Source: Chlamydiia bacterium
GTDB lineage: Bacteria; Chlamydiota; Chlamydiia; Chlamydiales; GCA-2402025
Assembly: GCA_022601395.1 (NCBI GenBank)
Contig: JAJACS010000008.1
Location: 1-64,000, forward strand
Direction of reading: 5' to 3'
DNA length: 64,000 nucleotides
Part shown: piece by piece, positions 33,597 through 41,912 of the stretch
Layout: the number at the start of each line of letters is the position of its first letter
How positions within the stretch are numbered: position 1 is the first letter of the stretch
Translations under genes and position numbers: made by a program
Notes under the pieces: model-generated
What the model was told of the DNA's origin: nothing
Database searches by the model: none
What the model saw: the letters and a program-made list of their open reading frames with translations, nothing else

Positions 33597-34508
33597 ATGG
33601 CTTCAATATCAACCACAACATTAAAAGATGCGCACGAGCCAACACTTGGTCAGCGAATCGGCGGAGCTATTGACTACGCTATCAGCTTCGTTTACACAAA
33701 GAAAGAAGCTGCGCAAACAGTGGCTCAAGAAACTAAAGAAAGTATTTATGCTATACCGATGAGAGTTACAGAAGCTACGAAAAGCGTTATTCACAGCGGT
33801 GCAACACAGGTTGCTAAATCTGTAAAGACTACTTGTGAAATCGCTGTTGGAACAGATGATGACTTTGATACTTACTTAAAGGGTTCTGAAAAACAACCTG
33901 CTTTGAAAAGACTAGCAAATGCAATTGCAGACTTTTTTGCAACTTTCTACGATAAGCATTTCAGCTCAAATGGTAAGATCGCAAGAAGGATTCTTGCAAG
34001 CGCTGACAAAGACGTAAAGAGCTTCTATAGCATACACTACAAGTCATTCAATAGATTGCCAGAAAACGACCCACTTAAAGAAGCCGTTTTCCTAGCAAAA
34101 TTTATTGGAGCAGATCATCAAGCTGTACAAAGATTTATTACTGCTTCAGTAGACGCTTTAACAGAGCAAGTTGTTGCAGAAGTTAAACCAACCAAGCCTA
34201 AAAAGAATGTTACCTTCAATAACGAAGTGAAAGTTCAGGAGTTTAACTTTAATGACGCTCCAAGCAGTATTACAAGTGCTAATGCAGAGGAAGAAGCTCC
34301 AGCACCTAAGAAAGCTCGCAGAAGAAAACGCGCAGCTCCTAGGAATAGAAGAGCTCGCAAGCCAAAAGTAGCAACTGAAGCTACCAATAGACCTGCTAAA
34401 CGCGCTGCTTCTAAGCAAACAAAAGCTCGCAAGCCAAAAGTAGCAACTGTAGTTACCGATGGACCTGCTAGAAGAACTAGATCTCAAACTAGATCTGTTG
34501 CTTGCTAA
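33597..34508 (+). CDS. hypothetical protein with histone-like basic C-terminal tail
   Basis: 303 residues. Residues 20-85 look helical (YTKKEAAQTVAQETKESI). Residues about 126-188 form the domain shared with 31654-32559. Residues about 238-303 are very rich in Arg, Lys, Ala and Pro, with a 24-residue repeat containing KARKPKVAT, like the lysine-rich tails of histone H1 or chlamydial Hc2. Such tails bind nucleic acid, but the same composition also occurs in secreted effectors. No signal peptide. AGGAG precedes the ATG. Function unknown. Confidence 0.75.
   Translation: MASISTTTLKDAHEPTLGQRIGGAIDYAISFVYTKKEAAQTVAQETKESIYAIPMRVTEATKSVIHSGATQVAKSVKTTCEIAVGTDDDFDTYLKGSEKQPALKRLANAIADFFATFYDKHFSSNGKIARRILASADKDVKSFYSIHYKSFNRLPENDPLKEAVFLAKFIGADHQAVQRFITASVDALTEQVVAEVKPTKPKKNVTFNNEVKVQEFNFNDAPSSITSANAEEEAPAPKKARRRKRAAPRNRRARKPKVATEATNRPAKRAASKQTKARKPKVATVVTDGPARRTRSQTRSVAC
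34352..34448 (+). repeat. 25-base direct repeat in the basic tail
   Basis: Identical 25-base copies at 34352-34376 and 34424-34448 with a 72-base period encode the repeated ARKPKVAT segment. The period is 24 codons, so frame is kept. Confidence 0.85.
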
Positions 34509-34533
34509 GCTAAAAAGATTTTAAACCGAATCC

Positions 34534-34568
34534 GCCGCATGTTCTTTCAGGATATGCGGCTTTTTTTT
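34534..34568 (+). terminator. terminator after 33597-34508
   Basis: Stem GCCGCAT (34534-34540) / ATGCGGC (34554-34560) with a 13-base loop is followed by eight T residues. It lies 26 bases after the stop codon. Confidence 0.85.
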
Positions 34569-34643
34569 GTCCTTTAAAAAGTTCCTAGAATATTCCTTTA
34601 CCCCCTATAATGAAACAAATGACCGGAGCATGAGGAAAACGTT

Positions 34644-36338
34644 ATGGGTTTAGTTAAGGGCTTTTTTATTGCCGCTGCCTTACTAGCAACTTCTCTATAT
34701 GGAGAAGATGCAGATGATACTCCTATCAATAAAAATCACCTTCTCTACCTTATGCGAAGTAATAAAGTCGAAGCTTCTATCGATCAGTACAGAGTATATA
34801 AAAAACAGCTTGGAAAACACGACCCTGAGATCCTTGAGCAGATGGCTCTTATTCTTCTTGATGCTGGCATGCAGTCCTCAGAAGTAGAAAAGCAACTTAT
34901 CAGCTTGTATGGAGCCTCTCTTGCAAGTGTAAACTCACTTCTTGATCTATGTGAAATGGGAATGAAAAGTTCACACCCTATGACACAACTTGTTAGCATA
35001 CAAATGGCAGGCCGCCTTCAAGACGATCGATCAAGAGATCTCCTATGTGGTTCTTTCAACTCAAAGTTTCTTGGGATCCGCATGGAAGCAGCCTTTTATC
35101 TTGCGCAAAAGAAAGATAAACATGCTGTTGGTTACATAGAATCCCTTATGCATAAGCTCCCTCCTTTTTTTCAGTGCTTCTTTAGTGATATGTATGCCCT
35201 TATTGGAAGCAAAGAGTCGATGCATATTCTTAAGAAAATGATCAATGACCAAGAAGTTTACAACCGGATCGCTGCTACGCTTGCTGTAGCAAAGTTCGGA
35301 AGAGACGATCTTTTAAAGAATATTCGTAATGCAGCAACGCATAAAAACCCCGCTGAACAAGAAGCATGTTCTTTTGCACTTGGCATCCTGAAAGACTCCC
35401 ATTCTATAGAGCAACTTGAAACAATTTCAAAGTCTACTGATCCCCAAGCAAAGCTAGCAGCTCATAACGCTCTTTTTCTTCTTGGGAAAGAAGAGCATCT
35501 TGAAGAAATAAAGAACATGGCCAAGGAAAAGGATCTCTTTGCTATCAACCTTCTTAGTATGCACAAAGGCGGCGAAGACCTACTCGCTAGTCTTTCAAAT
35601 GATGCAGATCGTCAGATCCGCTTTAATGCTGCAATAGCGCTACTTAGAAGAAGAGATACAAGAGCGATGTCTACAATAGTAGAGATCCTATTATCAAGAA
35701 GGCTTGACCTTGGGTTCACTCCAGCACACTCTCAAGGAAGATCCATGATGCATTGGAAAGTGGTCCCATCAGCATCTGCAAGAGCTAAAAAAGATGAGGA
35801 CAATAGCGTCCTTGGAATCTCGCAAGCGCTAAGAGAGCAAGTACTCATGGATTGCCTAGAGCTTGAACACAGCCATTTTATGAGAGTTGCCAAACAAGTA
35901 TTCGCATACAACCAAAGAGACCTTATACCTATTCTTATTCATCTTCTTTGTAACATCAATACAGAAGATGTAAGAGCTTTCTTAAAAGAGAAGTCAGAAG
36001 AAGTTGGAGCTCCTTTTATACGCGAGTACGCAAACCTTGCACTTTGCCAGTTAAAAGTAGACGGCCCGTACGAAGAAAAGCTTATCGAATGGATAAGAAA
36101 ACAGAAAGATACTGAGATCATCCGCTTTAAACCCCTTATTGCAAAATCATCTTCTGAAACCTCTTTTAACTTTCAACTAACTCCACAAGAAAACTCCGCT
36201 CTTCTTATTGAGTCGCTGATGATGATTGTTGAGAAACATGATGAAAGCGGCATCGACTTGCTGCTTGATGTCATACGAAATGGAAACGGCAAGAACAGAG
36301 CTGTGATTGCAGGTCTTTTAATGAAAACTCTTGAGTAA
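34644..36338 (+). CDS. secreted HEAT-repeat protein
   Basis: 564 residues with an N-terminal signal peptide (MGLVKGFFIAAALLATSLYG, cleavage about residue 20). The remainder is a series of alpha-helical pairs of HEAT type; examples are SRDLLCGSFNSKFLGIRMEA, the following helical pair, and DRQIRFNAAIALLRRRD. HEAT solenoids serve as protein scaffolds. A perfect TATAAT at 34606-34611 could be its -10, but no good -35 lies 17 bases upstream. It is followed after 55 bases by lptD, so a role near the outer membrane is possible, though inferred from position only. Confidence 0.8.
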   Translation: MGLVKGFFIAAALLATSLYGEDADDTPINKNHLLYLMRSNKVEASIDQYRVYKKQLGKHDPEILEQMALILLDAGMQSSEVEKQLISLYGASLASVNSLLDLCEMGMKSSHPMTQLVSIQMAGRLQDDRSRDLLCGSFNSKFLGIRMEAAFYLAQKKDKHAVGYIESLMHKLPPFFQCFFSDMYALIGSKESMHILKKMINDQEVYNRIAATLAVAKFGRDDLLKNIRNAATHKNPAEQEACSFALGILKDSHSIEQLETISKSTDPQAKLAAHNALFLLGKEEHLEEIKNMAKEKDLFAINLLSMHKGGEDLLASLSNDADRQIRFNAAIALLRRRDTRAMSTIVEILLSRRLDLGFTPAHSQGRSMMHWKVVPSASARAKKDEDNSVLGISQALREQVLMDCLELEHSHFMRVAKQVFAYNQRDLIPILIHLLCNINTEDVRAFLKEKSEEVGAPFIREYANLALCQLKVDGPYEEKLIEWIRKQKDTEIIRFKPLIAKSSSETSFNFQLTPQENSALLIESLMMIVEKHDESGIDLLLDVIRNGNGKNRAVIAGLLMKTLE

Positions 36339-36393
36339 AGTTTAAATCCTTTCTTCTGTATCATTGGTACACCTCTTCAGAAAGAGATTTTTT

Positions 36394-38520
36394 ATGCACC
36401 TCTGGTATCTTGTTTTTTCTTTTTTGCTCTGTCTTGGGCCTTGCTTTGTCTTTTCAAAGCAAAACCCACTTGATATGCCTATGACAGTCGATTTGAAAGA
36501 CCCGGAATACAAAGATGGTGTTATCACAACAAATCGTGGCGGCTTGATAAGAGGAAAAGGCATCAGGCTCCAAGCAAGAGAGTTTACCTATACCAAAAAA
36601 GCAGATAGCGATGGCGACATCCACAAAGTCCTTGCAAAAGGTGATCTTATGCTCGATTACTTCGGGCAAATTTTTGTTGGGGATGAGCTTGAATATGACT
36701 TTAATACAAAGTCTGGTTTTCTTATTAACGGTAAGACAAGCATCGACATCTGGTTCATCGGTGGAAAAAAGATCACTTTTTTCCCTGATAAAAGTTTTGA
36801 GGTTCTTGGAGCATCTCTCACAACATCTGATAGCTCTGAGAATGTAGAATGGGAGATGACTGCTGAACGTATTCATCTATCAGAAGATCAATACCTCTCC
36901 ACAAAAAGCATCAAATTCAAATTCGCAAATGTTCCTGTATTTTGGCTCCCTTCTTTTAAAAGTAACTTAAAGTATTTTTCAGACCATCCGGTCAGATACA
37001 ACATCTCTTGGGACACGGGGCAGGGTCCAAAGATAAGCATGAGATACCGAGTGTATTCATGGAAGAACTTCCATGTTTATCTAAGAGGTGACTATAGGTA
37101 CAAAAGAGGCCCTGGCGGTGCTCTTGAAATTGATTACAAGTCTGATAGTAAGAGAGTTTCTTTCCAATCGAAAAACTACCTCGCAAACGATACTTTCTAT
37201 AACGATGATGATCCAAATAAAAAACGAAAGCGTTTTAGACTTCAAGGAATCTACAAAGCAAAGTCAGCAAGCAATAAAGCTGAAATGGAGCTTATCTATG
37301 ACAGGATCAGTGATAAAAACATGCCTGGGGATTTTAAAAGTGATGACTTTGAATTAAACACAGCAAAGCAAACAAGACTACTTGCAAGGTATATAGATGA
37401 TTTCTATATAGCAGGATTTAATGTTGAGCCACGAATCAACTCTTTCCAAGGATTTAAGCAAGAGCTTCCTACAATTAAGATGAGCTTTAAACCCCTACGC
37501 TTTGGACAGTTTCCACTTATTATGGAAAACAGAATCAATGTCGCTTTTCTTGACTATGTGTACTCAGACGACATTAAAAGAGTTCCAAGGCCTGTTTCAA
37601 GAGCCCTAGAAGATTTTCATTCCGTTCGAGCTGAAACAAAACAAGAGTTTATTCTTCCTCTTGAGTTTTATGGTGTGCACTTCACACCAAGAGGCGGATT
37701 TAACGGGATTATCTACTCAAAAAATCCACAAGACCGCTCTGTGAAGCAAGCAGTGTTTAAATATGGAGCAAGACTACAAACAAGATTTAGTAGAAGCTTT
37801 ACAAGATTTAAACACGTCGTTATTCCCTATGTCGATTATACAGGGCTTAGTAAGCCCTCTCAAGATAGTGAACATGTATACATCTTTGATATTCAAGACG
37901 GCTTTCATAGACTGAACCAACTGCAAGTAGGTGTAGACAATCTTTTCTATCAAAAAAAGCTTTCCTCAGCATTTGCTCCAACGTTTACTTTTGATCCTTA
38001 TGCACTCGCTTTTCTCGGAGATCAAACGTTTCATACCTTTATCCCCAAAGCCGGAATCAACTTTGGGTGGAGCTATCCTTCTTTTAATATCAAATGCCAT
38101 GGTAGGTGGAATTTCAATAATCAGGTCCTTGATATTGGAAATGTCATTCTTAATTATACCTATAATGCCAACTTTGCCTTATCACTAGAATACAGGCATA
38201 GATCCAAATACGACTGGAGAAAGGACAATCACGATGACTTTATTGTGGATGTCACAAGGTCCATCCCAAACCTGCTCGACTCCCCTATGTCTGATGGCAG
38301 AAACACACTTCTTGCACGAGCAGAAATCAAAATTGCACCTAAGTGGTTTTGCCAGATACAAACACATCAAGGCTGGGGCAGAAGAAATCAACCGGGTTAT
38401 ACAGAAGCTAAAATAGACATTTTTACCATGCTCTCTTCTGCATGGAGACTGAGACTTTCCTTTATGCATACGACAAGAGCAGACCAAGTAGGTGTCGGCC
38501 TCGATCTCATAAATAAATAG
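36394..38520 (+). CDS. lptD: LPS-assembly protein LptD (OstA-like)
   Basis: 708 residues from ATG 36394, which gives a signal peptide (MHLWYLVFSFLLCLGPCFVF). An in-frame TTG at 36364 adds ten residues and is less likely. AAAGAGA precedes the ATG. The N-terminal OstA/LptA-like beta-jellyroll (about 40-165; REFTYTKKADSDGD, LEYDFNTKSGFLINGK) is followed by a long outer membrane barrel domain with alternating aromatic strands ending near residue 708. LptD with LptE inserts LPS into the outer leaflet. The stop codon lies in the stem of a terminator shared with def. Confidence 0.85.
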   Translation: MHLWYLVFSFLLCLGPCFVFSKQNPLDMPMTVDLKDPEYKDGVITTNRGGLIRGKGIRLQAREFTYTKKADSDGDIHKVLAKGDLMLDYFGQIFVGDELEYDFNTKSGFLINGKTSIDIWFIGGKKITFFPDKSFEVLGASLTTSDSSENVEWEMTAERIHLSEDQYLSTKSIKFKFANVPVFWLPSFKSNLKYFSDHPVRYNISWDTGQGPKISMRYRVYSWKNFHVYLRGDYRYKRGPGGALEIDYKSDSKRVSFQSKNYLANDTFYNDDDPNKKRKRFRLQGIYKAKSASNKAEMELIYDRISDKNMPGDFKSDDFELNTAKQTRLLARYIDDFYIAGFNVEPRINSFQGFKQELPTIKMSFKPLRFGQFPLIMENRINVAFLDYVYSDDIKRVPRPVSRALEDFHSVRAETKQEFILPLEFYGVHFTPRGGFNGIIYSKNPQDRSVKQAVFKYGARLQTRFSRSFTRFKHVVIPYVDYTGLSKPSQDSEHVYIFDIQDGFHRLNQLQVGVDNLFYQKKLSSAFAPTFTFDPYALAFLGDQTFHTFIPKAGINFGWSYPSFNIKCHGRWNFNNQVLDIGNVILNYTYNANFALSLEYRHRSKYDWRKDNHDDFIVDVTRSIPNLLDSPMSDGRNTLLARAEIKIAPKWFCQIQTHQGWGRRNQPGYTEAKIDIFTMLSSAWRLRLSFMHTTRADQVGVGLDLINK

Positions 38521-38539
38521 AGAGTAGCGACTCTCTATT
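38516..38539. terminator. bidirectional terminator shared by lptD and def
   Basis: Stem AATAGAGAG (38516-38524) / CTCTCTATT (38531-38539) with a 6-base loop. T residues follow on the plus strand. The lptD stop TAG (38518-38520) is in the left arm and the def stop on the minus strand (38535-38537) is in the right arm. Confidence 0.8.
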
Positions 38540-39068
38540 TTTTATCGTTGTATCTTTTCTTGATTTTTTTTAGCTGAGAACGCAGAGCTGATTTTCTATG
38601 CGGAGGTGCTCTATCGATAGATAGTACACCATTTAAATGGTCATTTTCATGAAGCCTTGGCCTTGCCATCCAAAGTTTTAGATTTTCTTCAAATGGCTTT
38701 CCATTTTCATCAAGAGCTTCTACTTTTATTGCAGTAGGTCGTGGCACATCTTCATAGATTTTTGGAAGTGAAAGACACCCTTCTTGCTCTACCCAAACAG
38801 TCGGGTCAGTGACAGTGATCTTTGGGTTAATATATACTTGAGGAGAACCATAGACAGGATACCCTTGCCCATCTACAGATCTAACTGTTGTTATGAATAT
38901 ACGGAGAGGAACACCTACTTGAATTGCAGCAAGTCCCATCCCATTGTGGGAATACATCACCTTTATCATTTCTTTTACAAATGCTCGAATCTCATCATTC
39001 ACCTCTTTTACAGGCTCTGATTTCTCCCTAAGAGCAGCATTCCCAAAGTAGCATAGTTTATACTTCAT
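38535..39068 (-). CDS. def: peptide deformylase
   Basis: 177 residues. Removes formyl from N-terminal Met of new proteins. All three zinc-site motifs are present: GMGLAAIQVG near residue 43, EGCLSLP near 94, and HENDHLNG near 135 (HExxH). It is the last gene of the tpiA-secG-def minus-strand unit and lies 8 bases after secG. Its stop lies within a terminator hairpin. Confidence 0.97.
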   Translation of the reverse strand: MKYKLCYFGNAALREKSEPVKEVNDEIRAFVKEMIKVMYSHNGMGLAAIQVGVPLRIFITTVRSVDGQGYPVYGSPQVYINPKITVTDPTVWVEQEGCLSLPKIYEDVPRPTAIKVEALDENGKPFEENLKLWMARPRLHENDHLNGVLSIDRAPPHRKSALRSQLKKIKKRYNDKK

Positions 39069-39076
39069 CCTACTAA

Positions 39077-39367
39077 CTACTGCCCAGCTGTTTGTTCAAT
39101 AGATGTAGGTAGAGACATATTTGGCTTGATCGTTCCTGTTGACCAAATCGATAGAACAATACAGATAATCATGAAAATCACAGCTAAATAGCCTGTAAAC
39201 TTCTTTAATACATCTGCTGTTGATGTTCCAAATAGAGAATCTCCTGAATCGCCACCAAACGACGCTCCAAGGCCCATGCTCTTACTTTCTTGAAGCAAGA
39301 TTACAAGGCTTAGTATGCCGCAGATTAGAAGAAACAGAAAGATAGTTCCGTAAAATAAAAATGTCAT
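39077..39367 (-). CDS. secG: preprotein translocase subunit SecG
   Basis: 96 residues, two membrane helices (about 3-24 and 55-75) joined by the family motif VILLQESKSMGLGASFGGDS with SLFGTSTADVLKKFT. SecG stimulates SecYEG translocation. It overlaps the tpiA stop by 4 bases (ATGA on the minus strand) and precedes def by 8 bases. Confidence 0.93.
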   Translation of the reverse strand: MTFLFYGTIFLFLLICGILSLVILLQESKSMGLGASFGGDSGDSLFGTSTADVLKKFTGYLAVIFMIICIVLSIWSTGTIKPNMSLPTSIEQTAGQ

Positions 39368-40131
39368 GATTTGGTTTCCCTTGATATATTTACAATCTTA
39401 GCAAATGACTCAACATTTAATGAGGCTCCTCCAACGAGTGCTCCATCAATGTCAGGCATTTTAATTAACTCTTTTATTGTGTCTGGGTTCACCGATCCAC
39501 CATACAAAATAGGTGTCCGGAAAGCGTTTTTCTCTCCCCATTTCTCACGAATGAAACCTCTGATCACACTATGCACTTCTTGTGCAATTTCAGGAGTCGC
39601 TGCATGTCCTGTACCTATTGCCCAAACAGGCTCATAAGCAACAATAACAGCAGAAGCTTCATTCTCATTAAGAGAGCCCATAGCTTTTTCAAGCTGGTTT
39701 AGAAGAACCTTTTCTGTCTGCCCTGATTCTTTTTGCTCTTGAGTTTCCCCAACGCAAAGAACAGGAGCAAGTCCTCCTAAAATCGCTCGGTATACTTTTT
39801 CTTTAATCATTTCATCATCTTCATGATAAAACATTCTTCTTTCAGAGTGCCCTATTAAAGTAAACTGACCTCCAGAATCCTGAATCATGGTTGTTGAAAC
39901 CTCACCCGTATAGGCACCACTCTCAAATTGAGATACATTCTGAGAGCCTATTTCTATTTCTGTACCTCTTGAAGCATCGCTTGCAACCTTAAGAAGTGTT
40001 GAGGGGACAGAGAGACAAACCCTGCCTTGACTCTGAGAAAGCATGGAAGGTAGCTTCACAATGAAATCAACTGTTTCCTTGATTTTCATATTCATCTTCC
40101 AGTTTCCGATAACAACAGCTGGCCTACTCAT
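39364..40131 (-). CDS. tpiA: triosephosphate isomerase
   Basis: 255 residues. Interconverts dihydroxyacetone phosphate and glyceraldehyde 3-phosphate. Motifs: GNWKMN near residue 9 with the active Lys, GHSERR near 97 with the catalytic His, AYEPVWAIGTG near 167-177 with the catalytic Glu, and GGSVNP near 212. AGGA lies 6 bases before the ATG. It is divergent from xseA and has a clear promoter at 40166-40195. First gene of the tpiA-secG-def unit. Confidence 0.97.
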   Translation of the reverse strand: MSRPAVVIGNWKMNMKIKETVDFIVKLPSMLSQSQGRVCLSVPSTLLKVASDASRGTEIEIGSQNVSQFESGAYTGEVSTTMIQDSGGQFTLIGHSERRMFYHEDDEMIKEKVYRAILGGLAPVLCVGETQEQKESGQTEKVLLNQLEKAMGSLNENEASAVIVAYEPVWAIGTGHAATPEIAQEVHSVIRGFIREKWGEKNAFRTPILYGGSVNPDTIKELIKMPDIDGALVGGASLNVESFAKIVNISRETKS

Positions 40132-40165
40132 GAAATTCCTACATGGGTAATCATTAAAGTTAAGA

Positions 40166-40195
40166 ATTGTACGAAATTTTTAGTACTAGAATCAA
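40166..40195 (-). promoter_or_regulatory. probable promoter of tpiA-secG-def
   Basis: On the minus strand TTGATT (-35, 40195-40190) and TACAAT (-10, 40171-40166) are spaced by 18 bases, and the -10 ends 34 bases before the tpiA ATG. Confidence 0.62.
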
Positions 40196-40216
40196 GTTTT
40201 AAAAATATCCTACTTG

Positions 40217-40231
40217 ATGTTAGCCTAACAT
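40217..40231. promoter_or_regulatory. perfect palindrome between tpiA and xseA
   Basis: ATGTTAG-C-CTAACAT is a 15-base perfect inverted repeat centred at 40224. It lies 21 bases upstream of the tpiA -35 and 48 bases before the xseA ATG in a divergent promoter region, the place expected of an operator. No regulator is recognised. Confidence 0.35.
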
Positions 40232-40279
40232 AAATGTGCGTTTGCTTAAATCATTTCTACCATTTGAAAGAAACCTTAT

Positions 40280-41620
40280 ATGTCTGCGATATCAACTAAA
40301 GTTTATACCGTCTCCGAGATCACTCAAGCGATCAAGCAACACCTTGAGCCGAGATTCTTTCATATTTGCCTAAAAGGCGAAATTACTAATTTCAAAAAGC
40401 AGTCATCTGGCCACCTTTATTTTAATCTAAAAGACGACCATTCTCAGATTTCATGCGTCCTATTTAGAGGCAATGCCGTAAAGCTCGACAAGGAGCCTAA
40501 AGCAGGTGACATGGTCATGATCAAGGGATCGATCAGCGTATATGCCCCACGAGGAAGCTATCAAGTGATTGCTCAAGAGCTTGTCTATGAGGGCGTAGGA
40601 GATCTTCTCCTCATGCTCCATGAGCTGAAGAAAAAGTACCACCAAAAAGGATACTTCGAACCCTCTGCCAAAAAGCCCCTACCCAAATACCCTAAGACTA
40701 TAGGGGTCATCACAAGCCCAACAGGTGCTGTTATTCAAGATATCCTCCATGTGCTAAAAAGAAGGTTCAAGGGCTTTCAGCTCATTTTAAACCCAGTAAA
40801 AGTACAGGGTGAAGGTGCTGATGTTGAGATTGCTAAGGCTATCGATGACTTTAACCGCTTTAAGCTCGTCGATGTTATGATTGTAGGAAGAGGCGGCGGT
40901 TCTTTGGAAGACCTCTTTGCTTTTAACAAAGAATGCGTAATAGAAGCTATTTTCAAATCCGATATCCCCATAATCGCAGCTATTGGCCATGAGACAGATG
41001 TTTCACTTGCAGATTTTGTTGCAGACGTTAGGGCTCCAACGCCATCTAGTGCTGCAGAACTTGCTGTAAAAGAAAAGTCCCAGCAGCAAGAATTCCTTTT
41101 AAACGCAGATCAACACTGCCTGAATTCTTTAAGACAGCTACTAAAACAGTGTAAGCTTAAAATGCGAGCAATTACCACGCAGAGGGTCTTTACAACACCA
41201 GATGCGCTACTTGGCCCCTACTCTCAAGCTCTTGATGATATTACCTTGAAAATAGATGAGCTCGCTGGAAAGCAGACAGAAATCAGAGCGCTGCATTTAG
41301 CAGGATATGCAAAACAGCTTGCCGCATTTATGCCAGGGAGGCAGCTACAGTCACATAGGGAAAATCTCAGAAGGTACGCAGAGTGGCTTTCTGAAAATGT
41401 GCAGAAACAAATAGCCTACAGAAAAGAGCGCCTAATAGCCTTAGAAAAGCTTATCAGCTCATTATCACCTACAAATATTTTAAAAAAAGGTTACTGCATT
41501 CCCTTTGCTGAAAACACATCTTCAGTTATTATTTCTGCAAAACAACTACATGAGAACGACCCTATCACCTTGCAATTCCATGATGGCAAGGTAGGAACAA
41601 TCGTGAAAAAAGGAACCTAA
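40280..41620 (+). CDS. xseA: exodeoxyribonuclease VII large subunit
   Basis: 446 residues, normal for XseA. An N-terminal OB-fold (about 1-100; FFHICLKGEITNFKKQSSGH) binds DNA. The nuclease domain has IGVITSPTGAVIQDI near 141-155, MIVGRGGGSLEDLFAFNKE near 201-219, and IIAAIGHETDVSLADFVADVRAPTPS near 230-255. A long C-terminal coiled coil follows. With XseB it degrades single-stranded DNA. Four-gene order xseA-xseB-dxs follows tpiA as in Chlamydia (from memory). Confidence 0.96.
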   Translation: MSAISTKVYTVSEITQAIKQHLEPRFFHICLKGEITNFKKQSSGHLYFNLKDDHSQISCVLFRGNAVKLDKEPKAGDMVMIKGSISVYAPRGSYQVIAQELVYEGVGDLLLMLHELKKKYHQKGYFEPSAKKPLPKYPKTIGVITSPTGAVIQDILHVLKRRFKGFQLILNPVKVQGEGADVEIAKAIDDFNRFKLVDVMIVGRGGGSLEDLFAFNKECVIEAIFKSDIPIIAAIGHETDVSLADFVADVRAPTPSSAAELAVKEKSQQQEFLLNADQHCLNSLRQLLKQCKLKMRAITTQRVFTTPDALLGPYSQALDDITLKIDELAGKQTEIRALHLAGYAKQLAAFMPGRQLQSHRENLRRYAEWLSENVQKQIAYRKERLIALEKLISSLSPTNILKKGYCIPFAENTSSVIISAKQLHENDPITLQFHDGKVGTIVKKGT

Positions 41621-41621
41621 T

Positions 41622-41909
41622 ATGAATAAAGAAGAGCACAGTTTTGAACAGGCGTACGCTCGTTTAGAAGAAATCATGCAAAAACTTAATACTTCTCAGA
41701 CATCATTGGAAGACTCTATAAAGCTCTATGAAGAAGCCGACCATCTGATCAAAACTTGTAATAAAAAGCTTGTAAACGCTGAGCAAAAAGTGCAAAAGCT
41801 TATCAAAACGCGAGATGCAAGTGTTGCAACAACTCCTGAAGGCGCTCCACAGATGGAATCATTTAATCCCGTGCAAGAGCAATACATAAACAGAAATATA
41901 CCAAGCTAA
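41622..41909 (+). CDS. xseB: exodeoxyribonuclease VII small subunit
   Basis: 95 residues. The helical hairpin motif SFEQAYARLEEIMQKLNTSQ and LEDSIKLYEEADHLIKTCN (about residues 6-48) define XseB. The C-terminal 30 residues are extra to the core. It starts 2 bases after the xseA stop, and XseB is the partner of XseA. Next gene is dxs, three bases on. Confidence 0.93.
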   Translation: MNKEEHSFEQAYARLEEIMQKLNTSQTSLEDSIKLYEEADHLIKTCNKKLVNAEQKVQKLIKTRDASVATTPEGAPQMESFNPVQEQYINRNIPS

Positions 41910-41912
41910 GCG

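Noticed and set aside
34158-34487. Long ORF on the minus strand opposite the basic tail
   Set aside because: Arg/Lys/Ala-rich codons read backwards give Ser/Leu/Phe-rich shadow ORFs; no ribosome site and full overlap with a supported gene.
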